A stretch of DNA of 64,000 nucleotides, from NCBI GenBank assembly GCA_963791145.1, contig CAWBRT010000017.1:62001-126000 (forward strand). The letters run 5' to 3'. The position numbers and the translations under genes are program-made. Source of the stretch: CAWBRT01 sp963791145. Its GTDB lineage: Bacteria; Acidobacteriota; Terriglobia; Terriglobales; Acidobacteriaceae. Positions 36,754 to 45,471 of this stretch are shown one piece after another (position 1 is the first letter of the stretch; every line of letters begins with the position of its first letter). The notes under the pieces were generated by a model that worked only from the letters and a program-made list of their open reading frames with translations, did no database searches and was not told the DNA's origin.

Positions 36754-37851
36754 ATGAAAACACGTACATGGATTATTCCGGCCCTGCTTTTGCTGCTGGC
36801 CACGACTGCGTTTGCCGATTTCCGCTACGAAGAAACCACCAAGATCACGGGCGGCTCACTGATCAGCATGATGAAGTTCGCCGGCGCCTTCAGCCGCGAC
36901 GCCAAGCAGGCGATGCAGCCGATCACCTCGACCGTGCTCGTCAAGGGCAACCGCATGGCACGCATCAATCCCGACCGGACCGAGATCATCGACCTCGACA
37001 AGGAGACGATCACCCGGATCGATCACCGCAACAAGCAGTACACGGTGATGACCTTCGAGCAGATGAAGCAACAGATCCAGGAGGCGCAGCAAAGGGCGCG
37101 GCGTGAAGCCAAGCAGCCGCCCCCAGGCGAGCCTAGCGAGCCGCCGCCGCAGATGAACTTCAAGGCCGCGGTGAAGAACACCGGGGCCACCAAGAACGTC
37201 GCCGGCCTTGACGCCAGCGAAGCCATCCTGACGATGGTGCTGGAAGGCACCGATCAGAAGACCGGACAGAAGGGCTCGATGGCTTTCACCAACGACATGT
37301 GGATGGCTTCGGAAATTCCGGGCTACCAGGAAGTTCGCGACTTCAATTGGCGGATGGCCATGAAACTGGGGGTTGTGCTGGCTGATGCACTCAAGCCGGC
37401 GATGGCCTCCATGCAGCCGGGATCAGCCGAGGGCATGGCGGAGATGATGAAGGAGATGTCCAAGCTGAAGGGCATCCCGGTGCAGCAGATCATGCGCATG
37501 GGCGCCACCGCGGACGGACAGCCTCTGCCCGCAGCTTCGGAAGCGCCGCTGCCGCCGGAGCCGCAGGGCTCGCAAGCGCCCAGCGCAGGAGAAGTGGCGC
37601 AGAAGAGTGCTTCCTCGGCGATCAGCAGCCGACTCGGCGGCTTCGGAGGCTTTGGCGGCTTCGGACGACGGAAGAAAGAAGACCCGCAGCCACCGCCGCC
37701 GCAGGATCAAGCGACCGGCACCCCGGCACAAAGCGTGCTGATGGAATCGACGACGGAGATGACCGGTTTCTCGAACGATGCGATCGAAGATGCGCGTTTC
37801 AACGTCCCTGACGGTTACAGGCAGGTGGAACCGCAGAACCGGATGCGGTAA
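36754..37851 (+). CDS. Exported protein of unknown function with Gly-Phe repeats
   Basis: A 365-residue protein from ATG 36754 (signal peptide KTRTWIIPALLLLLATTAFA). The N-terminal half (FRYEETTKITGGSLISMMKF, ARINPDRTEIIDLDKETITRI) resembles DUF4412-type periplasmic proteins, which is a tentative match. The C-terminal half has Ala/Pro-rich stretches, a GGFGGFGGFG repeat near residue 305 and a conserved-looking tail (NVPDGYRQVEP). GAGGTG lies 6 bases before the ATG. It is divergent from leuS and followed by a hairpin terminator. Confidence 0.75.
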   Translation: MKTRTWIIPALLLLLATTAFADFRYEETTKITGGSLISMMKFAGAFSRDAKQAMQPITSTVLVKGNRMARINPDRTEIIDLDKETITRIDHRNKQYTVMTFEQMKQQIQEAQQRARREAKQPPPGEPSEPPPQMNFKAAVKNTGATKNVAGLDASEAILTMVLEGTDQKTGQKGSMAFTNDMWMASEIPGYQEVRDFNWRMAMKLGVVLADALKPAMASMQPGSAEGMAEMMKEMSKLKGIPVQQIMRMGATADGQPLPAASEAPLPPEPQGSQAPSAGEVAQKSASSAISSRLGGFGGFGGFGRRKKEDPQPPPPQDQATGTPAQSVLMESTTEMTGFSNDAIEDARFNVPDGYRQVEPQNRMR

Positions 37852-37913
37852 GGGTGCAAAGCGGATGGCCGTTCCCTCAGGGGCTGAAGCCCAGTGCTTT
37901 TGTAACTCGTAGC

Positions 37914-37938
37914 GGCCCGGCTGAAGCCGGGCCCTTTC
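37914..37938 (+). terminator. Hairpin terminator GGCCCGGC-TGAA-GCCGGGCC
   Basis: Perfect 8-base stem with TGAA loop, then CTTTC. The same GGCTGAAGCC core with CCTTTC occurs at 26449-26468, so this may be a dispersed repeat used as a terminator. Confidence 0.55.
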
Positions 37939-38036
37939 AAAGCCAGCAGTTCCAGTGCGGTTTTCGCATACCCCCAATATGCGGTACTGGGCCAATTCTG
38001 TGTTGCTGGCCCGGAGGGGATGCTGAGTGAGCACCC

Positions 38037-38474
38037 CTAAGGTTGGCGAGAGCGTATTTTGTCCAGGGCAGGAACCACGATTTGGTGTTGGTTCTCGCAG
38101 CGGATTCCATCCACTGTCCATTCTGAAATCTCTGCGAATATGGCTTCTTGCGTGGTGCCGGGATCGCGGATTGCTATTAGTTCTACGCGAGAGTCGCAGT
38201 CTGTATCATCGCATCCGGCGACAATGGCACACCAGACAGGGGAATGCGGTACTGCTGTTTGAGGAGGTTCGCCAAACACTCCCACCCCTTGCTTTGAGCG
38301 AGTGTCATACAGAAACGCAGCCTTACATTCGGGGCATACAAGCACTAAAAAAGGCTCGCCCGTATGCGACACTTGCCGACGTTGAATTATTCCTTCAAGG
38401 ATGGTTCCAGGCAGAGCGGCAAATGCAGGGCATCGTGGACAGCGAATCCCGTAGTGAATTAGCCCGGTCCCCAT
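38037..38474 (-). CDS. Unknown cysteine-rich protein following an IS1-like transposase
   Basis: A 145-residue protein whose ATG is preceded by AAAGGAGG at a spacing of about 12 bases, good evidence that it is translated. It has CPRCPAFAALPGTI near the N-terminus and VLVCPECKAAFLYD near residue 48, giving two Cys-x2-Cys pairs that could bind zinc, and further cysteines in CDDTDCDSR. No family is recognised. Only 18 bases separate it from the end of the transposase gene, so the two are probably co-transcribed; it may be a passenger gene or a host gene next to an insertion. Confidence 0.65.
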   Translation of the reverse strand: MGTGLIHYGIRCPRCPAFAALPGTILEGIIQRRQVSHTGEPFLVLVCPECKAAFLYDTRSKQGVGVFGEPPQTAVPHSPVWCAIVAGCDDTDCDSRVELIAIRDPGTTQEAIFAEISEWTVDGIRCENQHQIVVPALDKIRSRQP

Positions 38475-38492
38475 TTCAGGTGGTTCCTCCTT

Positions 38493-39440
38493 TTACTTGG
38501 ATAACAACTCCGCCATACTCCAAACATGATCAGTTAGCCTTGCCTGCATCGCAGGGGTGACCCTTAGTGTTTGGTGGACTCGACAAAAGTTATACCACGC
38601 CATGTAGAGCGATATAGCAGCTTTCATATTCTCGATTTTCTTACTGAAAGCATTGGTTAACCGAGTGAACCTGCGAAGGTGCATTCTGACGCTAAGGTTC
38701 GCGCGCTCGATATGACTAGTGGAAACGTGGCGCGGATCGGGCATCCCGATAACGTCGGTTGGGACTGTCTCCAGAATCTTGCCGGTGCCGTACCAGTCCG
38801 GGCCGGCATTCTTCGGGGTGCGGAACACCTTGACCAGTTGTGCGTAATCGACACGAGACCAGAGCAAATCTTCGACCGGCTGTATGTAGCTGGCAAGGCC
38901 ATCTGTTGTCAGTTGAAAGCGACAATGAGAGGCGACGCGGTTGCTCAATTGCGAGATGAAAGTGAAGGCATCGGCGGGGCCGCGTTTGCCGAGATGATAG
39001 GCCAGAACCATCTTCGTATCGCTGTCCAGAGCGATCCAGACGTAATTGTGGCCCCACGCCTCGGGATCGCCTTTCGTCAGGTGCGCGTCTTTGGTATGGC
39101 AAAAGCCCCAGATTTCATCGGCTTGCACTTTGCGGGTCCAGATATTCCGAACGCGAGTATCAAACACGGCTTCGGCTTTGCTCGCTGCCGTAGTCATCAG
39201 GCTCAGGATGGTGTCTTTGTGCAACCCCGTAAGCCGGGAGATGGCGCGAACGCTCATCCCCTCCAGCATCATCGCAAGGGCTTTGGCCGCAATCTCGGGA
39301 TCGGTGTAGTGGCTCCCCAACTTGGGAGCGGGTTGGGAGAACGTAGCGTTACAGGAACGGCAGCGGAACCGCTGAATCTTGCGCCTACCGTAGGTCCCGA
39401 ACTTCCGGGCTGTGTCATGGTGGCAGCGAATGCACGTCAT
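38493..39440 (-). CDS. IS1-like family transposase
   Basis: A 315-residue single-frame transposase. The N-terminal zinc finger (CIRCHHDTARKFG and RFRCRSCNATFS) and helix-turn-helix (MSVRAISRLTGLHKDTIL) match InsA-type IS1 proteins. The catalytic region has QADEIWGFCHTK, WIALDSDTKMVLAYHLGKR and the acidic residue in HIERANLSVRMHLRR. The C-terminus (AWYNFCRVHQTLRVTPAMQA) is typical. Unlike classical IS1 no programmed frameshift is needed. Clear terminal inverted repeats were not found, so I do not define element limits. Confidence 0.88.
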   Translation of the reverse strand: MTCIRCHHDTARKFGTYGRRKIQRFRCRSCNATFSQPAPKLGSHYTDPEIAAKALAMMLEGMSVRAISRLTGLHKDTILSLMTTAASKAEAVFDTRVRNIWTRKVQADEIWGFCHTKDAHLTKGDPEAWGHNYVWIALDSDTKMVLAYHLGKRGPADAFTFISQLSNRVASHCRFQLTTDGLASYIQPVEDLLWSRVDYAQLVKVFRTPKNAGPDWYGTGKILETVPTDVIGMPDPRHVSTSHIERANLSVRMHLRRFTRLTNAFSKKIENMKAAISLYMAWYNFCRVHQTLRVTPAMQARLTDHVWSMAELLSK

Positions 39441-39467
39441 GGGCTTTCTCCCCTTGATTTTTGTGAG

Positions 39468-39512
39468 GGGAAGCCCGAAAATTGTCTTGAGGGACTTGAG
39501 ATCGGGCTTCCC
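39468..39512. repeat. Inverted repeat upstream of the IS1-like transposase
   Basis: Ten-base arms GGGAAGCCCG and CGGGCTTCCC enclose 25 bases, 28 bases upstream of the transposase ATG. It could be part of an element end or a leader hairpin limiting transposase expression. Confidence 0.5.
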
Positions 39513-39578
39513 GGTTTCTGGTCTAACCCCGGAACCCGCGCCAACGGATTCCGGGGTGCTTACTCTACCGACTATGGG

Positions 39579-39653
39579 TTAGGCCGGTGGCTCGACCGTA
39601 ATTTCCACGGTAGGACCAGCAGCAGTGAATGTGACCTTGATGGTGATTATCAC
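39579..39653 (-). CDS. Possible 24-residue peptide
   Basis: GTG 39653 opens a frame reading MIITIKVTFTAAGPTVEIT and ending VEPPA. AAAGGCGG lies about 9 bases upstream. The alternating hydrophobic pattern suggests a two-strand beta hairpin. It follows the coiled-coil gene at 39720 on the same strand. With so short a frame this could be chance. Confidence 0.25.
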   Translation of the reverse strand: MIITIKVTFTAAGPTVEITVEPPA

Positions 39654-39719
39654 TGTTGTTTCCGCCTTTCTCTTGGCCCCCAGCTCCTACTGGGGGCTTC
39701 GTATTTAACGCAGACAAAG

Positions 39720-40235
39720 TCATTTCTTTCCCCTGGGCCGCAAGAACGGCGGCAGTGTGGATTTCGCGGCAGTGTCAAGGTTGGGCGTGCTCGTTTTAGC
39801 CATTCCGCCCTCCGCCATGGCGCCTCTCGTAAGCGCCTCCATGACAGACTTGTATCCGGTGTGGGTTGTGCGCTTCCAGCGGTAGCTACCGGGAGTCTCG
39901 GGGTCGCGTTCCACTTCGCCATCTTTGTTCAATCTGCCGAGGATCGTAACCACTGTGGCAATCGCGTTCTTACCGCCAAACTTGGCTCCCATTGCGATTG
40001 CTCCCCGCAAAACCTCAGCACCCGAGACGTAGCCATTCGCGCCTTTTACGACGGTGCGAATTGTATCCGTCAATGTGCGCTCTTCGTCTTGCGCCACGTC
40101 CATCAAGGTTTTCAAAGCTCCAATAGTTTGCTCAAGCTGCGCTCGACGCTGTTCCAGTGCTTCTATTGTGGCGGTGACACTTTCGAGTTCCTTTTCCGCC
40201 CCGCTCAGCGCCTTGCTGTAATCGTCTGTTCCCAT
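39720..40235 (-). CDS. Unknown coiled-coil protein with possible winged-helix domain
   Basis: A 171-residue protein. Residues about 5-50 form a strong coiled coil (KALSGAEKELESVTATIEAL and onward). The middle part (VSGAEVLRGAIAMGAKFGGK, NAIATVVTILGRLNKDGEV) has the pattern of a small winged-helix or replication-initiator-like fold ending in a strand GSYRWKRTT. The tail is basic. No family is recognised. It belongs to the accessory stretch around the IS1-like transposase; base composition here is slightly less GC-rich than in the neighbours. Confidence 0.65.
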   Translation of the reverse strand: MGTDDYSKALSGAEKELESVTATIEALEQRRAQLEQTIGALKTLMDVAQDEERTLTDTIRTVVKGANGYVSGAEVLRGAIAMGAKFGGKNAIATVVTILGRLNKDGEVERDPETPGSYRWKRTTHTGYKSVMEALTRGAMAEGGMAKTSTPNLDTAAKSTLPPFLRPRGKK

Positions 40236-40283
40236 GTTTTCACCTCGACAAATGCGATATTTCGATATTAGGAGTGTTATGCC

Positions 40284-40502
40284 GTGTCGTCAACAAAATT
40301 GTTATGTAATGTGTTAGATGAATTCCCGAATTGGGAATCCGCCATTGCGGATGCTGAGCAGCGGGCGTTCGAATGCGATCAGAGGGCGGTACGCCTCCGC
40401 GCGGTTGCGGATGTGTTTAGAAGGAAAAAAGACGCGGGCGAGCCGTGGCCTGGCCCTCAACCCGCTACACCGCCACATTCCGGCGATGAAGCGCCAACAT
40501 AG
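40284..40502 (+). CDS. Small hypothetical protein
   Basis: A 72-residue frame starting at GTG 40284: VLDEFPNWESAIADAEQRAF then a charged helix (CDQRAVRLRAVADVFRRKKD) and a Pro-rich end. The helical, charged composition suggests a real small protein, but there is no recognisable family and no strong ribosome-binding site. It is divergent from the coiled-coil gene and may belong to the same accessory unit. Confidence 0.45.
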   Translation: MSSTKLLCNVLDEFPNWESAIADAEQRAFECDQRAVRLRAVADVFRRKKDAGEPWPGPQPATPPHSGDEAPT

Positions 40503-40545
40503 AATTAGCCCACTACCCAATATGCGACCTCTGTTAAGGCGAGCC

Positions 40546-41454
40546 TTAACCTCGCTTTCCCGATTTCAATCGTCTGTTCCGCTCCGGCTTGATAGCAGCG
40601 CCTGCTTTGGCTACCAGCGACTTCAGGGTGTTCACGTTGGTCAGGTCATCGAGCGGGTCATCGATGGGAGTTTCGGCGATGAAGGCGGCGCTTGCGGTGC
40701 GCGGATCGTTCAGCAAGCGCCGGAACGGCTCCAGTCCGATGCTTCCCCGCCCGATATGCTGGTGTCGATCGAGCCTGGAACCGCGCGGCGACTTGGCGTC
40801 ATTGCAATGCCAGACGGGAACATTCTTGAGCCCGATGGTGGCGTCAATCTGGCGCATGGTCCGTTCATAGCCGCTTTCGCTGACGATGTCATAGCCCGCG
40901 ACGTGCGTGTGACAGGTATCGATGCAGGCAGCAACGGGAACGAGCAGCCGCAACCTCTCCAGCAACTCGGCAACCTGTTCGAAGCTCCCGCCAAGGGAGA
41001 ATTCGGCTCCGGCAGTGTTCTCTATGAGCACCGTCACACCGGATCGCGCCAGGTCGTGTGCCGCGGCGGCCTCGGCAATCGCCGCGGCAGCGCGCTCCAG
41101 TCCTTGGGCGCGCTCCATTCCGCGGAATGAACCCGGATGCAATACCAGATACTCGGCGCAGAGCGAGACGGCACGCTCCATTTCTGCCCTCAGTGCCTCT
41201 ATGGATTTGCGGTGGAACTCGTCATTGCCGCCGGCGACGTTGATGAGATAGTTGGCGTGGATGATGAGCGGCCGCAGGTCATAGCGCGCGCGCAGTCGGC
41301 TCATCTCGTCGCATTGCGAGCGGGCCAGTTCGTAGGGCTTCCATTGCCGGGGACTGGAGGAAAAAATCTGGAAGGCGCTGCAGCCGAGCCGGTAGGCGCG
41401 CTCGGCCGCGTGCTCCACTCCTCCGGCGGTCGAGGTGTGAATGCCGATGCGCCG
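40546..41454 (-). CDS. nfo: Deoxyribonuclease IV (endonuclease IV), 5' end unresolved
   Basis: AP endonuclease of base-excision repair, a TIM-barrel enzyme with three zinc ions. Motifs: FQIFSSSPRQWKP, IHANYLINVAG, LHPGSF, LIENTAGAEFSLG, ACIDTCHTHVAGYD, VWHCNDAK and RHQHIGRGSIG. The family start IGIHTSTAGGVEHA lies in frame upstream of the GTG at 41418, so the gene must begin beyond 41454. No ATG is in frame before the CAGTTCTC repeat, so the start is either non-standard or masked by an indel. Otherwise of normal size. Confidence 0.92.
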   Translation of the reverse strand, partial: RRIGIHTSTAGGVEHAAERAYRLGCSAFQIFSSSPRQWKPYELARSQCDEMSRLRARYDLRPLIIHANYLINVAGGNDEFHRKSIEALRAEMERAVSLCAEYLVLHPGSFRGMERAQGLERAAAAIAEAAAAHDLARSGVTVLIENTAGAEFSLGGSFEQVAELLERLRLLVPVAACIDTCHTHVAGYDIVSESGYERTMRQIDATIGLKNVPVWHCNDAKSPRGSRLDRHQHIGRGSIGLEPFRRLLNDPRTASAAFIAETPIDDPLDDLTNVNTLKSLVAKAGAAIKPERNRRLKSGKRG

Positions 41455-41510
41455 CGAGGTGCGCCCAGGCGGCGTCTTTGGCGGAGGGATAAGCTTCAGG
41501 ATGTCTTTTT

Positions 41511-41536
41511 CAGTTCTCAGTTCTCAGTTCCCAGTT
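41511..41536. repeat. TCAGTTC heptad word repeat
   Basis: Three and a half TCAGTTC/CCAGTTG words in tandem just upstream of nfo. Same family as 20682-20718, without a local inverted arm. Confidence 0.6.
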
Positions 41537-41766
41537 GCGGGCTCAATCCCAGTTCGTACGACAGGTCGTAGGATGCACCAGCAACAATCTTCACTTCGTT
41601 TCCAGAATACCGGAACCACGCTGGCTTGCTATGCACATCGCTCAGGGAGCCAGCGAGCCCTACTTCAGGCTCGCCGGGGACGCCACTGCTGAGGCGGGCG
41701 AGCCTATGCCGCTGATTGCGGCGTCGTTGCAGCAAGCTATAGACTAGGTAAATTGAGGGAGACCCT

Positions 41767-42849
41767 ATGTTTGTCGTAATGCAGGCGCAGGCCACCGAAG
41801 ACCAGGTTCAGGTCGTTTGCCGCAAGATCGAGTCGCTTGGTCTGCGGCCGCATATCAGCGCCGGCACCGAACGTTTCGGCATAGCCGTCATCGGCGAGAC
41901 ACGGGATCACGAGCCCGCCCTGTTCGAGGACCTTCCGGGAGTACAGGAGGTCCTGCGCATCAGCAAGCCATACAAGCTGGTGAGCCGCGAGGTCAAGTCT
42001 GACAACACGGTAATTCATTTCCCCGGCAGCGACGCCACGATTGGCGGTCCGGAACTGGCTATCGTGGCCGGCCCGTGCGCCGTGGAAAGCGCCGAGCAGG
42101 CCTTCGCGATCGCTGAGCGGGTGGCCAACCTGGGGGTTCGGTTCTTCCGCGGCGGAGCTTTCAAGCCGCGCACCTCGCCTTATTCGTTCCAGGGGCTGGG
42201 ATTGGAGGGGTTAAGGATTCTGGCCGAGGTGCGCAAGCGCTTCGGGCTGGTGATTGTCACCGAGGCGATCAATGAGGCCTCGCTCGACCTGGTGGAACAA
42301 TACGCGGACATCATCCAGATCGGCGCGCGCAACATGCAGAACTTCTCGCTGCTGAAGCGCGCCGGACAGGCGCGCAAGCCGGTGCTGGTGAAGCGCGGCC
42401 AGAGCGCCACCCTGGAAGAGTATCTGCTGGCCGCCGAATACGTAATGAACGAAGGCAATCACCAGGTCATCCTGTGCGAGCGTGGGGTGCGCACCTTCTC
42501 CGACCACACCCGCAACACGCTCGATCTCAGCATAGTGCCCGCCATCCAGCGCGAGAGCCATCTGCCGATCCTGGTCGATCCCAGCCACGGGACGGGCAGG
42601 CGCAACAAGGTGATTCCACTTTCGCGCGCGGCGGTGGCCGTGGGTTGCGACGGCCTGATGGTCGAGGTGCACGGCAATCCGGAAGAGGCGCGCTCCGACG
42701 GCGCGCAGTCCATCTATCCGGAGCAACTGGAGGAGCTGCTGGCGCAGGTTCGGCCGATCGCCGAGGTTCTGGACCGCACGCTGCCCACTGGCAGCCCGGT
42801 TGCGGCTTTGCCCCGTGCCGTGGGAGAGCGGCCGGGCTCGCTCAGATGA
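41767..42849 (+). CDS. aroF: 3-deoxy-7-phosphoheptulonate synthase, type I-beta
   Basis: First step of the shikimate pathway, joining phosphoenolpyruvate and erythrose 4-phosphate. The 360-residue protein has the ferredoxin-like N-terminal regulatory domain (FVVMQAQATEDQVQVVCRKI) found in the AroF/AroA beta class, then the barrel with IVAGPCAVES, FRGGAFKPRTSPYSFQG, VKRGQSATLEEYLLAAEY and LVDPSHGTGRR. Length matches the class. Its TGA overlaps the next gene's ATG. Confidence 0.95.
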   Translation: MFVVMQAQATEDQVQVVCRKIESLGLRPHISAGTERFGIAVIGETRDHEPALFEDLPGVQEVLRISKPYKLVSREVKSDNTVIHFPGSDATIGGPELAIVAGPCAVESAEQAFAIAERVANLGVRFFRGGAFKPRTSPYSFQGLGLEGLRILAEVRKRFGLVIVTEAINEASLDLVEQYADIIQIGARNMQNFSLLKRAGQARKPVLVKRGQSATLEEYLLAAEYVMNEGNHQVILCERGVRTFSDHTRNTLDLSIVPAIQRESHLPILVDPSHGTGRRNKVIPLSRAAVAVGCDGLMVEVHGNPEEARSDGAQSIYPEQLEELLAQVRPIAEVLDRTLPTGSPVAALPRAVGERPGSLR

Positions 42850-44036
42850 TCACGAAATTGGCGACTGCGGCGGTATCACGCAAGCACACGATCACGCGTC
42901 AGCGCGGCGCGGCCGTTCTCGCGCTCGCCTGTTATCTCCTGCTGGCCTGCTTCGGGTGCAGCAAGAACACGCCCGTCAGCAACGGCTACGTTTACGTCAG
43001 CAACGGCAAGAGTGACAGCGTAACGGTGATCGATACGGTTTCGCTTGCGCCCGTCCGCACCTTGAATGTCGGCAAGAATCCCACCGGGATCACCGCCAAC
43101 CCGGTCAACAGCGAAATCTACGTGGTCAGCACGGACGCGGGCACGGTGAGCGTAATCGATTCGCGCAGCAACCAGGTGGTAGCCACCATGGCGGTGCAGC
43201 GCAATCCCTACTTTCTGGCCGTGACGCCGGACGGCACGCGGGCCTTTGTCCCCAACGCGGGCTCCAACACGGTGACCGCGCTCAACCTGCAGAATCGCCA
43301 GCTGCTCGGCAACATACAGGTTCCCGCGCAGCCCGGAAGCGTCCGCGTCTCACCGGATGGCAAGCTGGTGGTCGTTTCCTCTCGCGGCGGCAACAGCGTG
43401 GCCCTGATCGACGCCCAGAAACTCAACCTGCTGGCCACGATTCCCGCCTGTCAAAACCCGGAGGAGATAGCGATTCTGCCCGACAGCAGCAAGGCATTTG
43501 TCACCTGCACCGGTTCTCATCAGGTGGCAGCCATCGATCTCGGAAACCGCAGGCTGCTGGCGCTGCTGCGGGTCGGCGGGACGCCGGTTGGCTTGCTGCT
43601 CAAGCCGGATGGCGGCGAGCTTTTCGTGTGCAACTTCGAGGCCGATACCATCTCGGCCATCAATACCGCGGCCAACGAAGTCAGCGAGAGCTTCCTGGCG
43701 GGCAGCAATCCCGTCAGCGGGGCGTTCAGCGGCGACAGCACCGCGCTGTACGTGAGTAATCTGCGCTCCAACACGGTCGCCGTGTTCGACGTTGCCACCA
43801 GGAAGCTGCTGGTCAGCGTGCCGGTGGGGAGCAAGCCGGACGCCATGGTGTTGACACCGGACGAGCGGCTGTTGTTCGTGAACGATTCCGGCTCCGGCGA
43901 TGTCTCCGTGCTGCGCCTGGACCGCCGCGTGGACAAGAAGATCCAGGCGCCGCCGCAGCGCCTGTTCACCATGATTCCCGTTGGCATGCAGCCCAACAGC
44001 ATTGCCTTCAAGGCGTCGTCCACCGCCAGCCAGTAG
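42846..44036 (+). CDS. YncE/YVTN-type beta-propeller lipoprotein
   Basis: A 396-residue protein from ATG 42846, overlapping the aroF stop (ATGA). The N-terminal hydrophobic stretch ends in a lipobox-like LLAC (residues about 32-35), suggesting membrane anchoring. About seven blades follow, each with YVTN-like motifs such as VYVSNGKSDSVTVIDT, IYVVSTDAGTVSVID, FVPNAGSNTVTAL and LYVSNLRSNTVAVFD. Such propellers are found on cell surfaces; the ligand is unknown. Coupling to aroF appears incidental. Confidence 0.85.
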   Translation: MITKLATAAVSRKHTITRQRGAAVLALACYLLLACFGCSKNTPVSNGYVYVSNGKSDSVTVIDTVSLAPVRTLNVGKNPTGITANPVNSEIYVVSTDAGTVSVIDSRSNQVVATMAVQRNPYFLAVTPDGTRAFVPNAGSNTVTALNLQNRQLLGNIQVPAQPGSVRVSPDGKLVVVSSRGGNSVALIDAQKLNLLATIPACQNPEEIAILPDSSKAFVTCTGSHQVAAIDLGNRRLLALLRVGGTPVGLLLKPDGGELFVCNFEADTISAINTAANEVSESFLAGSNPVSGAFSGDSTALYVSNLRSNTVAVFDVATRKLLVSVPVGSKPDAMVLTPDERLLFVNDSGSGDVSVLRLDRRVDKKIQAPPQRLFTMIPVGMQPNSIAFKASSTASQ

Positions 44037-44043
44037 CCGACCT

Positions 44044-45471
44044 ATGCAGGAATGCGCTCGTTGCCGGCGAATCTTCCAGCCCACCGAGGCGGGCGACGTG
44101 CTGTGTCCGTTGTGCCGCGCGGAGGTTCGCGCACAGCAGGAGCGGCAGATTGTCCGCAGCCGTCCTCCCCTGAGCTTCTGGCTCAAGTCGCCGACCGCGC
44201 AGATCATCGCCATTAACACTGTGATCTTTCTTGCCGTGTGCATATCCGGCCGGGCGATCGAGCCGCGGACGGGGACCCTAATCCGCTGGGGAGCGAACTT
44301 TGGGCCCTTGACGCTCAACGGGCAATGGTGGCGCCTGCTCAGCTCGGCATTTCTGCACGCCGGGGTGCTCCACCTGGCGCTCAACATGTGGGCCTTTCTG
44401 AACCTTGGCGTGCTGGCGGAGGTGTTATTCGGGCGGCGCGTGTTTGTCTGCCTGTACCTCTTCTGCGCCCTGGGTGGAAGCGTGGGCAGCGTGTGGTGGC
44501 ACGCCGACGTGGTGGGAGTGGGGGCGTCCGGGGCCATTTTTGGAGTGGCCGGCGCCCTGCTGACGGCGCTCGCCTTCCAGCGCAACCGCCGCATGAGGGC
44601 CGCCATGCGCGGCCACCTGACCAGCATCGCCATCTTCGTTTTCTACAACATCGCCTTTGGCGCCGCGGCCGCGCACGTGGACAATGCCGCGCATCTGGGA
44701 GGACTGGTTGCCGGGGCGATCCTGGGAGTCCTGCTACCCAGCGGGCTGCGGGAAAGAGCGGCGAAGGAGGAATCTGCGGCGATTGCCGACGGTGCGCAAT
44801 CGACGGCTGCTCCCGGGCCGATGCGGGCCGGCGTTCTTCGCTCCTGGATGGCCTTCGGCGTGGTCGGGATTCTGCTGTTCGTGCTTTTTTCCGCCGCGCG
44901 CCACAAACAGCAGGACGCGATCTCGCTGAGGTCGGCTTTGCGGGCCTGGCGAAGCGGCGACCAGGAGCAGGCTTTGCAACTGCTGGGGCGGGTGCTCGAA
45001 CACCGTCCGAACTTCGCCGAAGGGCACTACATGCTCGGGCGCATCTACCTGGACCGCAACGACCTCGACAATTCGCTGCGGGAGTTCAAGCGCACCGCCG
45101 AACTGAGTCCGAGCTTCGTCGAGGCGCAAGGCCAACTGTGCGCCGTCTACATCAGAAAACGCTTGCCGAACGATGCCCTGCCTTATTGCCAGAAGGCGGT
45201 TTCGCTGGACCCCGAAAATCCGGACCGGCGCTACAACCTGGGCTTGGTGCAACTGGCGCTGCGAGACTTCAGCGGCGCGGTCACGTCCTTCGAAAAGGCG
45301 GCGGAGGCGCGCCCCGATTCGGTAGACGAAAACTATGAGCTGGCGCTCGCGCTCTTCCTGAACGGCGAGAAGCAAAAGGCCATGGCGCAAGCGGAAAAGG
45401 TGCTGCGCATCGATCCTAATCATGCCCGGGCCCGTGAATTGCTGAACGAGTTGAAGGGTCGGCGGAAGTAG
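44044..45471 (+). CDS. Rhomboid intramembrane protease with zinc-ribbon and TPR domains
   Basis: A 475-residue protein from ATG 44044. An N-terminal zinc ribbon (CARCRRIF and CPLCRAEV, residues about 4-25) precedes a six-helix rhomboid domain with HLALNMWAFLNLG, the catalytic serine in GVGASGAIFG and the catalytic histidine in HVDNAAHLGGLVAG. After a further membrane helix (about 285-300), four TPR units fill the C-terminus (NFAEGHYMLGRIYLD, PDRRYNLGLVQLAL). Ribbon-rhomboid-TPR fusions are an uncommon combination. The substrate is unknown. Confidence 0.88.
   Translation: MQECARCRRIFQPTEAGDVLCPLCRAEVRAQQERQIVRSRPPLSFWLKSPTAQIIAINTVIFLAVCISGRAIEPRTGTLIRWGANFGPLTLNGQWWRLLSSAFLHAGVLHLALNMWAFLNLGVLAEVLFGRRVFVCLYLFCALGGSVGSVWWHADVVGVGASGAIFGVAGALLTALAFQRNRRMRAAMRGHLTSIAIFVFYNIAFGAAAAHVDNAAHLGGLVAGAILGVLLPSGLRERAAKEESAAIADGAQSTAAPGPMRAGVLRSWMAFGVVGILLFVLFSAARHKQQDAISLRSALRAWRSGDQEQALQLLGRVLEHRPNFAEGHYMLGRIYLDRNDLDNSLREFKRTAELSPSFVEAQGQLCAVYIRKRLPNDALPYCQKAVSLDPENPDRRYNLGLVQLALRDFSGAVTSFEKAAEARPDSVDENYELALALFLNGEKQKAMAQAEKVLRIDPNHARARELLNELKGRRK

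Noticed and set aside
39510..39560. tRNA-like segment with CCCCGGAACC and GGATTCCGGGG
   Set aside because: The stem alone resembles an acceptor arm, but no anticodon arm or T-loop with GTTCRA follows. No tRNA was found in the window.
39676..39700. Terminator hairpin GCCCCCAG/CTGGGGGC
   Set aside because: The stem is strong, but the flanks lack a clear T-run in the direction of the neighbouring gene, so I did not list it as a terminator.
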